Of a stretch of DNA of 64,000 bases, positions 44,723-58,149 are shown in pieces (the stretch's first letter is position 1; every line of letters starts with the position of its first letter). The notes beneath the pieces are model-generated. The model saw nothing but the letters and a program-made list of their open reading frames with translations. It did no database searches and was not told the DNA's origin. Origin of the DNA: Xestospongia bergquistia. Taxonomy: Eukaryota > Porifera > Demospongiae > Haplosclerida > Petrosiidae. Location: assembly GCA_963965975.1 (NCBI GenBank), contig OZ014420.1, positions 3,374,001-3,438,000 of the forward strand, written 5' to 3'. A program made the position numbers and the translations under genes.

Positions 44723-45638
44723 GTAAGTCTGTTCATGATTATTATCTAACACTTACAACCAAATCTAAAATCAAATAGTATAAAAGTACAAATGTCTCAA
44801 GGTATCTTATAAATTGAAACGTCATTTGTTTAGCTTTGAATTTGTCATTTTAAATTGTTTAAAAATAGAATTGTTGTGGACATACATAGGACAACAACTG
44901 TTGTACAGACTACTTGAATTTGTATCTTACTGTCTACTAAATAAATATGTAAGCTTATTTGTAGGTTTTGTGGCAATGACGAGAGCACAATTTCATCTTG
45001 TTATAAAACTAGACAGTATTGAAGAATTTAAAGGTGATAGTGATAAAACACTGGTATATTCTGTAACTGGTATGCTCCTTGCTATTATTAAGAAGTCCCC
45101 AATTGAAATACCTACCTTAATTTTTTTACAGACTGTTATAGAACTGTAGTTTGTGAAATGCAGTAATTGTCAGACAGAAATGATGTTGGTTAGAGTTGTT
45201 AATAATATAATTAGAGAGCCCTATGGAAATACAGAGATGATGATCGTTGATAAGCTAAGAAGCTACATGTTCTATTTTTGACAGATACTGGTCTGTTTAC
45301 TCAATAGTATAGACCTAAATTGTAATAATGATTTTCTGTTTGTGTCATGTTTATCAGTCCCTTATTTTATACTGTATACACTTTAACCCATATGGAATAA
45401 ATGAGTTTATAAAACCTTATTTAAGTAATAAAGACTTACTAGTACTAGATGTAGTCATGTCCTACATGTACAACATGGCTTACATATAGAGAATATATGA
45501 ATGTAATATGTTATAATGTTAATGACAAAGTACAGAAATATAAGACATTAGACAAGGTTGGTACATTTGTAGTGTTATTATAGAGTGTTAGCAGTTTCAT
45601 TTTATAGTTGATTATTTTTTTATGTGTATTTGTAATAG
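44723..45638. other. Intron between first ankyrin exons
   Basis: AT-rich. A 111-codon frame at 44814-45149 has no recognisable motif and lies within the intron, so I do not call it a gene. Confidence 0.5.
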
Positions 45639-45737
45639 AGAGGATGGGCAGCTCTTCATTATGCAAGTTCCAAAGGACATACAGACATCGTTGAAGTATT
45701 ACTCAACCATAATGCTGATATCAATGTTGTTATTAAG

Positions 45738-46489
45738 GTAATTGAGATCATGAGAATTATCTGTATTCTTTAAGTTGTGTGAATGAATAGTAACAATTAG
45801 AGAAGACATAGCATAGATATTGTAATGATATAAGGCTACTTCACCTAACTGTAAGAAGTCTATAAAGCAGGTGGTAGCACCAGTATAAAGGTAGCATGAT
45901 GTTTTTCTTCATTCTTTTTATTGTTCTGTTTATGAGAAGATAATTACAAAACTAGAAGACATTAAATATTTTTTTTACAGAAATTAATGTTTATACATAA
46001 GTTATATGTTTTTGGAAGTTTTATTTTAAGTGGTTTAAGAAATAAAGTAGTAATTTCTGCAAAGCTTGGAATAGCATCTGTATGAAGTTAATTTTTTTGT
46101 GATAAATGTAAAGAGAGATCTGTAAATGAGTATTCTATTCTATCATGATTGTATTGAGTAGACTTAAGTTGTCTTACGTAAGCATTGTTCCAATTTGTTA
46201 AGCTTATAGAAATCAAAGTTAGTTGTATTTTATAAAGCAGCATACTTAGAGTCCATTGGTAGTTGAATTAGTTCTTTTTGTCTTGATTACATAAATTATA
46301 GTATCTGATTTCATTATTAATTATTATAAGTTATAAAAATTAATATTAAGGAATAAGTGTGAGTGAATGAAGCGATAATTAAGGAAGTGAGTCTAACTAG
46401 ACTGGATAGTTGAGGATTCTCTAACAATGGTTCTTGCTTGGCTGTTTGTCTACATATATTTTCAGTATATTTTCAGTATATTGAGTTTA
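45738..46489. other. Intron sequence before satellite
   Basis: AT-rich, no features. The stretch near 45820-45900 (a TAAGGCTACTTCACCTAACT block, then GGTGGTAGCACCAGTA) resembles 53410-53490 after the satellite, so an intron segment has been duplicated around or before the array. Confidence 0.5.
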
Positions 46490-49400
46490 TGTGCCTGCCA
46501 CTACTTGTGATATGAACGTGTCCTTTACAGTCTTTACTATAATTGTTTTTGATTTTTGAGGATTTTATTTTATTGAATGTGTTTTTGTCATTTTGTTTAG
46601 AGTATTGTTTTTGTTTCCACATACATTTGGTCCAATTACTTATCATTTGAATGTGTGCATCCTCTAACTGGTGATTCCTATATGAGGAATGAATTTCATT
46701 AACCCCCCTAACTGCATATGATACTAAATTGAGTATCACTAGTAATGCTTGAATCTTCTTGCTAGTTTTGTACCTATATTTTTAGCATTTAATAGCTATA
46801 TTCTAGTGTAAATTTTGAGCTTATTGAATGTTTTTTTATTATTTTGTTTACTATATTGGTTTTGTTTCCATATTTATGTTGATGTGATTACTTGTCATCT
46901 GAATGTTTTGTTTAAAATATAATAGGAGGTAAGTGTGATATAATGTAGTATGAATTTTAGGTGTTTTGAATTGAATGTTCTTATTTTATTTCCCTATTGT
47001 TTTTAGTGATGTTACTGGTTCTAATGCCTTGCATGGAAAGCTAGCTTTTCAGGGTTTAATCTAATTGTTTTTAATTATATGGTATCTTTGTGTATCCACT
47101 TCTGCAATTTTTATTGATTATATTGTAATTGGAACTTATGAGATGAAGAAATGACATTTAAGTGGATCCTCTAACTGCCAATTCCTATCAGAGGAATGAA
47201 TTTCATTAACCCTAACTGCGTATAATACTACATTGAGTATCACTAGTAATGCTTGAATCTTCTTGCTAGTTTTTGTAGCTGTATTTTTAACATTTAATAG
47301 CAATATTCTAGTGTAAATTTTGAGCTTATTGAATATGTTTTTTTATTATTTTGTTTACTATATTGGTTTTGTTTCCATATTTATGTTGATGTTATTGGTT
47401 ATCATTTGAATATGTCCTTTATAATGTAATAGGTTGTAATTTTGATATTATGTAGTATGAATTGAAAGTATATTGAATGTGTTATTGTGATTTTGTTTAC
47501 TCTATTGTTATGTTTTCCACATTTATGTTGCTGTGATTACTTGTCATCTGAATGTTTTGTTTAAAATATAATAGGAGGTAAGTGTGATATAATGTAGTAT
47601 GAATTTTAGGTGTTTTGAATTGAATGTTCTTATTTTATTTCCCTATTGTTTTTAGTGATGTTACTGGTTCTAATGCCTTGCATGGAAAGCTAGCTTTTCA
47701 GGGTTTAATCTAATTGTTTTTAATTATATGGTATCTTTGTGTATCCACTTCTGCAATTTTTATTGATTATATTGTAATTGGAACTTATGAGATGAAAAAA
47801 TGACATTAAAATGGATCCTCTAACTGCCAATTCCTATCTGAGAAATGAATTTCATTAACCCTAACTGCGTATAATACTACATTGAGTATCACTAGTAATG
47901 CTTGAATCTTCTTGCTAGTTTTTTTTCTCAACCTATATTTTTCGCATTTTATTGCTATAGTCTAGTATGAATTTTGAGCTTATTGAATATGTTTTTATTA
48001 TTTTGTTTACTATATTGGTTTTGTTTCCATATTTATGTTGATGTTATTGGTTATCATTTGAATATGTCCTTTATAATGTAATAGGTTGTAATTTCGATAT
48101 TATGTAGTATGAATTGAAAGTATATTGAATGTGTTATTGTGATTTTGTTTACTCTATTGTTATGTTTTCCACATTTATGTTGCTGTGATTACTTGTCATC
48201 TGAATGTTTTGTTTAAAATATAATAGGAGGTAAATGTGATATAATGTAGTATGAATTCTAAGTGTTTTGAATTGAATGTTATTATTTTATTTCCCTATTG
48301 TTTTTAGTGATGTTACTGGTTTTAATGCCTTGCATGGAAAGCTTTTCAGGGTTTACTATAATTGTTTTTAATTATATAGTATCTATGTTTATCCACTTCT
48401 GTAATTTTTATTGATTATATTGTAATTAGAGCTTATGAGATGAAGAAATGACATTAAAGTGGATCCTTTAACTGCCAATTCCTTTATTAGAAATGACTTT
48501 CAATAACCCTAACTGCGTATGATACTACATTGAGTATCACTAGTAATGCTTGAATCTTCTTGCTATTTTTTCTTGTTCCTATACTTTTATCATTTAATAG
48601 CTACATTCTAGTCTGAATTTTGAGTTTATTGAATGTGTTTTATTATTTTGTTTACTATATTGGTTTTGTTTCCATAATTATGTTGGTGTGATTACTTATA
48701 ATCATTTGAATGCGTCCTTTAAACATAATAGGTTGTAATTTTGATATTATTTAGTATGAATTGAAAGTATATTTAATGCGTTATTGTGATTTTGTTTACT
48801 CTATTTTTTTGTTTTCCACATTTATGGCGCTGTGATTACTTGTCATCTGAATGTTTTGTTTAAAATGTAATAGAATGTAAGTGTGATATAATGTAGTATG
48901 AATTCTAAGTGTTTTAAATTGAATGTTCTTATTTTATTTCCCTATTGTTTTTAGTGATGTTCCTGGTTCTAATGCCTTTCATGGAAAGCTTTTCAGGGTT
49001 TACTATAATTGTTTTTAATTATATGGTATCTATGTGTATCCACTTCTGCAATTTTTATTGATTATATTGTAATTGGAACTTATGAGATGAAGAAATGACA
49101 TTAAAGTGGATCCTCTAACTGCCAATTCCTATCTGAGGAATGAATTTCATTAACCCCAACTGTCTATGATACTACATTGAGTATGACTAGTAATGCTTGA
49201 ATCTTCTTGTTAGTTTTTTTTTCATGTATTTTTAACATTTAATAACTATATTCTAGTGTAAATTTTGAGCTTATTGAATGTGTTTTTATTATTTTGTTTA
49301 CTATATTGGTTTTGTTTCCATATTTATGTTGATGTTATTGGTTGTTATTGGAATATGTCCTTTAAAATGTAATAGGTTGTAATTTTGATATTATGTAGTA

Positions 49401-52400
49401 TGAATTGAAAGTATATTGAATGTGTTAATGTGATTTTGTTTACTCTATTGTTATGTTTTCCACATTTATGTTGCTGTGATTACTTGTCATCTGAATGTTT
49501 TGTTTAAAATATAATAGGAGGTAAGTGTGATATAATGTACTATGAATTTTAAGTGTTTTGAATTGAATGTTCTTATTTTATTTCCCTATTGTTTTTAGTG
49601 ATGTTACTGGTTCTAATCCCTTGCATGGAAAGCTAGCTTTTCAGGGTTTACTCTAATTGTTTTTAATTATATGGTATCTTTGTGTATCCACTTCTGCAAT
49701 TTTTATTGATTATATTGTAATTGGAACTTATGAGATGAAAAAATGACATTAAAGTGGATCCTCTAACTGCCAATTCCTATCTGAGGAATGAATTTCATTA
49801 ACCCTAACTGCGTATGATACTACATTGAGTATCACTAGTAATGCTTGAATCTTCTTGCTAGTTTTTGTAGCTGTATTTTTAACATTTAATAGCAATATTC
49901 TAGTGTAAATTTTGAGCTTATTGAATATGTTTTTTTATTATTTTGTTTACTATATTGGTTTTGTTTCCATATTTATGTTGATGTTATTGGTTATCATTTG
50001 AATATGTTTTCTTATAATGTAATAGGTTGTAATTTTGATATTATGTAGTATGAATTGAAAGTATATTGAATGTGTTATTGTGATTTTGTTTACTCTATTG
50101 TTATGTTTTCCACATTTATGTTGCTGTGATTACTTGTCATCTGAATGTTTTGTTTAAAATATAATAGGAGGTAAGTGTGATATAATGTAGTATGAATTTT
50201 AGGTGTTTTGAATTGAATGTTCTTATTTTATTTCCCTATTGTTTTTAGTGATGTTACTGGTTCTAATGCCTTGCATGGAAAGCTAGCTTTTCAGGGTTTA
50301 ATCTAATTGTTTTTAATTATATGGTATCTTTGTGTATCCACTTCTGCAATTGTTTTTGATTATATTGTAATTGGAACTTATGAGATGAAAAAATGACATT
50401 AAAATGGATCCTCTAACTGCCAGTTCCTATCTGAGAAATGAATTTCATTAACCCTAACTGCATATGATACTACATTGAGTATCACTAGTAATGCTTGAAT
50501 CTTCTTGCTAGTTTTTGTAGCTGTATTTTTAACATTTAATAGCAATATTCTAGTGTAAATTTTGAGCTTATTGAATATGTTTTTTTATTATTTTGTTTAC
50601 TATATTGGTTTTGTTTCCATATTTATGTTGATGTTATTGGTTATCATTTGAATATGTCCTTTATAATGTAATAGGTTGTAATTTTGATATTATGTAGTAT
50701 GAATTGAAAGTATATTGAATGTGTTATTGTGATTTTGTTTACTCTATTGTTATGTTTTCCACATTTATGTTGCTGTGATTACTTGTCATCTGAATGTTTT
50801 GTTTAAAATATAATAGGAGGTAAGTGTGATATAATGTAGTATGAATTTTAGGTGTTTTGAATTGAATGTTCTTATTTTATTTCCCTATTGTTTTTAGTGA
50901 TGTTACTGGTTCTAATGCCTTGCATGGAAAGCTAGCTTTTCAGGGTTTAATCTAATTGTTTTTAATTATATGGTATCTTTGTGTATCCACTTCTGCAATT
51001 GTTTTTGATTATATTGTAATTGGAACTTATGAGATGAAAAAATGACATTAAAATGGATCCTCTAACTGCCAATTCCTATCTAAGAAATGAATTTCATTAA
51101 CCCTAACGGCGTATAATACTACATCGAGTATCACTAGTAATGCTTGAATCTTCTTGCTAGTTTTTTTCTCAACCTATATTTTTAGCATTTTATTGCTATA
51201 GTCTAGTATGAATTTTGAGCTTATTGAATGTGTTTTTATTATTTTGTTTACTATATTGGTTTTGTTTCCATATTTATGTTGATGTTATTGGTTATCATTT
51301 GAATATGTCCTTTATAATGTAATAGGTTGTAATTTTGATATTATGTAGTATGAATTGAAAGTATATTGAATATATTATTGTGATTTTGTTTACTCTATTG
51401 TTTTGTTTTCCTCATTTATGTTGCTGTGATTACTTGTAATCTGAATGTGTTGTTAAAATATAATAATGGGTAAGTGTGATATAATGTAGTTTGAGTTCTA
51501 AGTATTTTGAATTGAATTTTATAATTTTATTTCCCTACTGTTTTTAGTGATGTTACTGTTTTTAATGCCTTGCATAGAAAGCTTTTCAGGGTTTACTATG
51601 ATTATTTTTAATTATATTATGATGTCTATGTGTATCTATTTCTGCAATTTTTATTGATTATATTGTAATTGGAACTTATGAGATGAAGAAATTACATTAA
51701 AGTTGATCCTCTAACTGCTAATTCCTTTATGAGGAATGAATTTCATTAACCCAAATTGCGTCTGATGCTACATTGAGTACTACTAGTAATGCTTGAATCT
51801 TCTTGCTAATTTTTTTTCTCAACCTATATTTTTAGCATTTTATTGCTATAGTCTAGTATGAATTTTGAGCTTATTGAATGTGTTTTTATTATTTTGTTTA
51901 TTATATTGGTTTGTTTCCATAATTATGTTGGTGTGATTACTTATCATTTGAATGTGTCCTTTAAAATGTAATAGGTTGTAATTTTGATATGATATAGTAT
52001 AAATTTAAAGTATATTGAATGTGATTTTATTTTATTTTTTAATATATTGCTTTTGTTATCCTCGTTTATGTTGGTGTGATTACTTTTAATCTGAATGTGT
52101 TGTTTAAAATATAATAGTCGGTAAGTGTCATGTAATGTACTAAGAATTCTAAGTGTTTTGAATTGAATGTTATTATTTTATTTCCCTAATGTTTTTAGTG
52201 ATGTTACTGATTTTAATGCCTTGCATAGAAACCTTTTCAGGGTTTACTATAATTGTTTTTAATTATATGGTATCTATGTGTATCCACTTCTGCAATTTTT
52301 ATTGATTATATTGTAATTGGAGCTTATGAGATGAAGAAATGACATTATAGTGCATCCTTTATCTGCCAATTCCTATCTGAGGAATGAATTTCAATAACCC

Positions 52401-52930
52401 TAACTTCGTATGATACTACATTGAGTATGACTAGTAATGCTTGAATCTTCTTGCTAGTTTTTGTGTACCTATATTTTTATCATTTAATAGCTATATTCTA
52501 GTATGAATTTTGAGTTTATTGAATGTGTTTTTATTATTTTGTTTACTGTATTGGTTTTGTTTCCATATTTATGTTGATGTGATTACTTGTCATCTGAATG
52601 TTTTGTTTATAGTATAATAGGAGGTAAGTGTGATATAATGTAGTATGAATTCTAAGTGTTTTGAATTGAATGTTATTATTTTTTTGCCTATTGTTTTTAG
52701 TGATGTTACTGGTTTTAATGCTTTGCATGGAAAGCTTTTCAGGATTTACTATAATTGTTTTTAATTATATGGTATCTTTGTGTATGATATGAATACATGA
52801 CATTAAAGTGGATCCTCTAACTGCCAATTCTTATAAGAGGAATGAGATTCATTAACTTTAACTACATATGATACTACATTGAGTATCACTAGTAATGCTT
52901 GAATCTTCTTGCCAAGTTTTCTTTACCTTA
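46490..52930. repeat. ~648-bp satellite array, about 10 copies
   Basis: The landmark ATCCTCTAACTGCC followed by ATGAATTTCATTAACC and GAGTATCACTAGTAATGCTTGAATCTTC recurs at about 47164, 47813, 48461, 49109, 49757, 50407, 51057, 51705 and 52352, a spacing of 647-650 bp. Shorter edge units start near 46658 and 52812. Central copies (49.1-51.1 kb) are almost identical and edge copies are diverged, the usual pattern of unequal exchange. Each unit has at least two related ~146-bp subrepeats (TTGTTTACTATATTGG and TTGTTTACTCTATTG versions). Very AT-rich, no coding potential, lying in an ankyrin-gene intron. Confidence 0.95.
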
Positions 52931-53225
52931 TTTGAACCATTTTATTATTATATTCCAGTATGAATTTGTAAGTTATTGAATGTGTTTGTTGTCATTTTGT
53001 TTACAGTATTATATTATTGTAATATTGTCTAAGTTTATAATGTTAGTAGTGTACTGATAAGTGTTGATATAGGTAATGTACTGATGTTATGATTCATGTT
53101 AATGTGATAATTAATAATATATTTAGGGTGGATTTACTGCAGTCATGTTAGCAGCATAGAATGAAAACAAAGGTGTTGTTTTGACTTTAACACAGAAAGG
53201 AGCTGATCTAGACCTTTTCAATGAA

Positions 53226-54438
53226 GTAAGTGTTAATGTGCATATTTTATATGACAGAGGCAGTATAACTAAAGATAAATTATAAATCCTTTTCCTTAAA
53301 GAAAACTATTGGTCGTTTTACTATCATAACAAAGATTGAAAATTGTCCTTTATGAATATACCTAATATGATTAATATTGGAAGGAGCCATTGTCATATTG
53401 TATTGATATAAAAGTACTTTACCTAACTCTATCACATTAGACCTACCTAACAAGTATATAAAACAGGTGGTAGCACCAGTAATAAGAGCAGTACGGTGTT
53501 TATAACTCCAAAACTAGAAGGCTTTTAAGATATTTATTTTTCATAGAAAGTAATGTTTTAATTGAAATGAAGTGTCTTGTCTATTTTAAGTGCTTATCAA
53601 TAAAAATAGTGACTTTCACAAAACTTTAAGGTATAGCCTCCCTAAAAGACACCATTTTGTATATAGTATTAATTTGTTATTGTTTATTAGAAAGAAAACA
53701 GAGCGTTGTCAGTGTCCTCCAGTGAACCCTGATGTTGATGGATTATGCATTCAAAGGAGAGGATAACTTTCCAGTTATCTCAAAGTTACTAGTAATAAAA
53801 GACAGATATATGTGTGACTAGAGAGAGTTTAGTGTATTTGCCTACCTGTTATCTTAATTTTCAGTTACTTATTCATTGATATACACAATTATAACTTTAC
53901 TGTGATTCTGTGGTTGCTATGTAGAGGTTTTATACTGTCTTCCTATTTTGTCTTGTCCTCTATCCTTACATCGTAAGGTTTTCTAGAAATTTTTGTGTAC
54001 TTGTAGCATTACAATCACCAATAAATAACAAGTATATGAGATGAGTGTCATTGTCCAACAAACAAAGAAATGATTTACTACAACAGCTATTGAAATTTTC
54101 AATAAGATATAAATAAATGAGATCATTACTGATAGATAATACCCTTTTAATTTATTATGAATTGTATTTACTATCACATCATTCATATCATATCAATTTT
54201 TATATGTACTGAAGACTTAAATGACAATAAACAGAACAAATTTATTGTTATAGAATTTATTGTTAATTTTTTTTATGAAGAATTAATAATCACTTATATA
54301 CTTTGACATATACTCTAGTATAGTTATGCCCTTGCCTCTAATATCTCTTTCATACTATTTATCAACTGACTTAAATTAATGAATGACTTTGTAAGTAAGT
54401 TTCACTATCACATATATTTTGATTTTTTGTTTATGTAG
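53226..54438. other. Intron, non-coding
   Basis: AT-rich sequence between two ankyrin exons. Bases about 53400-53490 repeat sequence seen before the satellite at about 45815-45900. No gene seen. Confidence 0.5.
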
Positions 54439-54537
54439 GTTGGTAAAACTGTTCTTTATATATCATGTTATAAAGGTGATGATAAGGTTGTTTGAGTCCT
54501 TCTAGATGCTTGTGTAAAAGTGAATGTTCAAGACAAG

Positions 54538-55808
54538 GTCAGTGGCATCTTAGTATTTGTAAAGTAATTATTATCTGTCTACTACATACTTACTATATAT
54601 TCTTAACATATTAAACATTTGTTATTAACATTGTATGTTGATGGATTCAAATTAATAATGCAGTCACACATTTATTCAATGTTTTTAATAAATATAAGAG
54701 TTTTGGTTCTACAATCCAAGTCCTTGTTTTTTCAAGACATTTTAAAGATATTTGTATCTGTTGATTTAAGGAACTTAGATATATTCTCAGCTTCTTGTGT
54801 ACATGTAATGGGAAAAGTATGGACTTGGTAATTTCAGTTGGCTGCTGTATATATTCTAGTTAAACATGTGAGAAGTGAAAAGTCTGAGTAGATCATTGAA
54901 GTAGCTGTTTTTATGTGTTTACTAGAAAGTTTTAACCACCCAAAGAATAGTTGAGTGTTTATCTAACCATTTGATGAACATCTAAGTATGCATCTTTAAC
55001 TGATCCTCCTAATGGAAAGTATACCAATATCTCACCTGGATAAGTATGTATAGATGGAATCACAAGTGTTACTATTTGCTGCTTCTAAAGTAAACAAGAG
55101 CTTGGACTTTGCCAGACTTTGTCCAAAGGTGAAAAGCATTCTCATTGCAATTCCAAATAAGTCTGAGGTCATCATCAAGACCTTGAAATAGTATAATTGT
55201 ACAAGGTCAATGTAGCCCTTTTTCTTTACATGTAAAAGCTTGATAGAAAGCTCACAATAAGTTGTTGCTTGTTAAAAGTCATATCATCAATCTTTTCCGG
55301 GTCTGTTTTCTACAAAGAAAATTACTCTTCACTAAACATTTCATCACAGTTTTATGTATTGTTGTCTTTTCTATCATACCCTATTTTAGACATATCAGTA
55401 GCCCACTGTAGTTAGCATTGTTCTTCAGAACTAATAATGCAAAAAATACATCATTTATCATATTCTTAGAGTATACCAAATTTCAAGCTTGAGTGTAGAA
55501 TGTAGCACCAAAAATTACCATTTGAATCCTATTAAATTCTTACCACCCACTTGAAAAAGGACACAGAATAAATACACATGCATACCAATACAAACAAGTG
55601 CTAGCAAATAAATACAGACTGCAGAAGCAAAAAGGCTACACTATACAAAACAACAGGTTTAACACTAATCAAATGGCTGGTTGTCTTTTGTTATGTAAAT
55701 ACTTGTCCATGTATGGATATGATTATATAATAAAAATATGAAAAAAATAAAAAATAGACAATAGACAATTAATAAAATGAAGTATAACCTGTAATACCAT
55801 GTGTATAC
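54538..55808. other. Intron, non-coding
   Basis: No recognisable feature. Short open frames only. Confidence 0.4.
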
Positions 55809-56081
55809 TTATTGTCTGAACAAGGCCATCTTCATATTAACCCTGATCTTCAGAAGCTGACACAAGAACTTGTGACTAACGACCCAATGCTGCTCCAGGG
55901 ATTTTAAAGTAGTGCATATATGCCTCACTATCCACCAACCCAATGTTTTTATTGTAGAGTCGTTGACTTCACAGAGTGCGGCTGTTGATGCTGCTCCAAT
56001 ATGAAAACTGTGTCTAGCATATTTAACTGGTGGTGCTCCTACCATTAGAAGAGCTGATCTAACCTCTACAATAACCACCAT
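55809..56081 (-). pseudogene. Tyrosine recombinase C-terminal relic
   Basis: A 90-codon frame encodes ARHSFHIGAASTAAL followed by VNDSTIKTLGWW, the signature of the catalytic C-terminal domain of eukaryotic tyrosine recombinases (DIRS, Ngaro or Crypton type): the H-x-x-R box, here with the usual HSFRIGAATTAA changed to HSFHIGAASTAA, so the conserved Arg is His. The frame then drifts where the catalytic Tyr should be. No RT of the DIRS type was seen next to it. It is a dead fragment within an ankyrin intron. Confidence 0.7.
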
Positions 56082-58149
56082 TGTTTAGTCTTCCATCCTA
56101 GAAAAGAAAGAGCCAACCTTTTTTTTAATCCCACCTTACAACATAGTTGCTGAGAGCCAAGAAGAAGAGCCAAGGTGTGTTTCTAGTGAATATATCTGCT
56201 CAAACCTAAAAGGATCTGTTTTAGATACCTTCAACCATAATCTGAACATAGAATGTATTAAATTACTATCAATCAATTGCTAAGACAGTGAGACAAAGGT
56301 AGAACAAAGAATCAAAAGCTATAGAGTTCAATTTGAATTCCTTCTTCTCAACAAACCAATGCAACATGCTGTCCACTTTTATACTTTGAGTGTGAGGAGT
56401 TGCTGGATAATTTAGGGCACAGTGCATTGCTCCCATGTATTTGCTTTATGCCTCTTTGGACTGTACTTATTCAAATGTATCTATAAATGGGTCCTGGCCG
56501 CCCCTGGATATTATTATGTAAATTGTGCAAAGCAGATTTTATGAACAATGGCTGAACCCTCTACTTGGCTAAATAGGACAATTACAAACATACCATATTA
56601 TGAGTTAATGGGAGACAACTAGATTATTACTAAAAGAAACCATCTAAATCTCTTGGGCTAACTTAGAAGATCATCAGAGAGTAGATTCAACTAAATCTTA
56701 TGTTCAAAACCGGACAACAAGAGTTTCCAATTCTGATCTAGTCTCTGCACTCAAGTCTTTGATGACAGATGAAGTAACTTGTAGTTGACTTGTGTTGCCA
56801 CTATGACATCCTGAAAGGAGGGTATAAATCCAAATGATCCTTATATACTTGAAAGAATGTTGATGATGCCTTGTGTGTGGAAAGCCCTGTAGTTAAATCC
56901 AAGCTATGCTAGTATAAAGTGAACACTCACCAGATGCATGATATGTACATGCTTGCTAGTGTTAGAGTACACTACAGCTATAGTTTGTCTCTGTGTCACA
57001 CTGAAATAACACAATTAGTCTGTTCCATTCACTTCACAATTTAGTTGCTGCTATAAGCATTGCCATTACCTTTTTCATGGCTATGACAGCTGCTGAGCAA
57101 ATTTCTGACCACTTTTCTTAGTACCAGAGTAACCTTCATGCGCCTCCATAACCTAGGTTACCTGACAATTCAGACTGAACTGTCTCACATTCGGGGTGAG
57201 GTAACCCGGCATGATAACTTGGCAATACCATCCCCCCTTGCTATAAAAAGGAGCACCACATCAGATCTACCCTAAAATCCATTTTGAGATATATCTTATA
57301 GTGTAACTCTTACAACTGTAGACAAATTAATATGTGTCTCCAAATAGAGCAAACAGGCTTGATAATTCATGCAGACATGTTGCAACTATACAATAAAGGC
57401 TGACATGCATTAGAGCTATGTGATCAGTATCAGATAATCATCAAGGTGATGAATAACTTCCCTTGCCATGCATAGCTCATAACAGCATGTCTGCCACTGC
57501 TTTGAAATATTTTATACAATTTCACAAAACAGCTGCTCCAACTGAACTTTCCCAATCATCCATATATATGTGGTAACTTCTAATCATTGAATCTACTGTG
57601 AAGTAAGTAATCATTCTCCAACCTGCTTTAACCTGCATATATATATATATATTGGTGGGCAATATCATAAAAAAATGAAATACAAAAAGAAAATCACTGA
57701 AATTTCTGTCAATAGCACTTCCTAAACAAATGTAAAAATTATAAACAACAAAAATTATTGTAAATACTATATTTCTATATTTTATGATTATTAATATTAT
57801 GCCAATAATGACTTTCTCCAAGTCATTATTCTCCTCTGAAACATGACATGACAAGCTAGGAATATAGTTACTGCGTTAATAAACTGTTAATAGTTTGTTT
57901 GTCTTGTCAGGTCTCTTGCATTTGAGGTTTAAGAAGGTTAAATCTTGTACATATTTGATGTTTTAAGACTAGTTCACGTAAGGGTAGAACCTGTTGTGCT
58001 ATGATTAGTGCTACAATCTTACATGAGAAAAGTTAGTTTGCTGCTAGAGATTTCTTAAATGTCTGTGAAAACCTTTTCTTCTACCTGCTTAATGATGGAT
58101 GACTTGGTGCACTTCTTATATTTAACACCATTTCTACTAAGAAAAGTAC
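56082..58149. other. Intron, decayed repeat debris
   Basis: No gene recognised. Some minus-strand stretches upstream of the recombinase fragment may be further debris of the same element. A (TA)n tract lies near 57638-57651. Confidence 0.4.

Noticed and set aside
44814..45149. 111-codon frame in the ankyrin intron
   Set aside because: No motif, no splice logic, composition like surrounding AT-rich intron.
46473..52728. Minus-strand frames at the satellite edges (46473-46739 and 52543-52728)
   Set aside because: Built from satellite units with Asn/Ile/Lys-rich composition; no homology.
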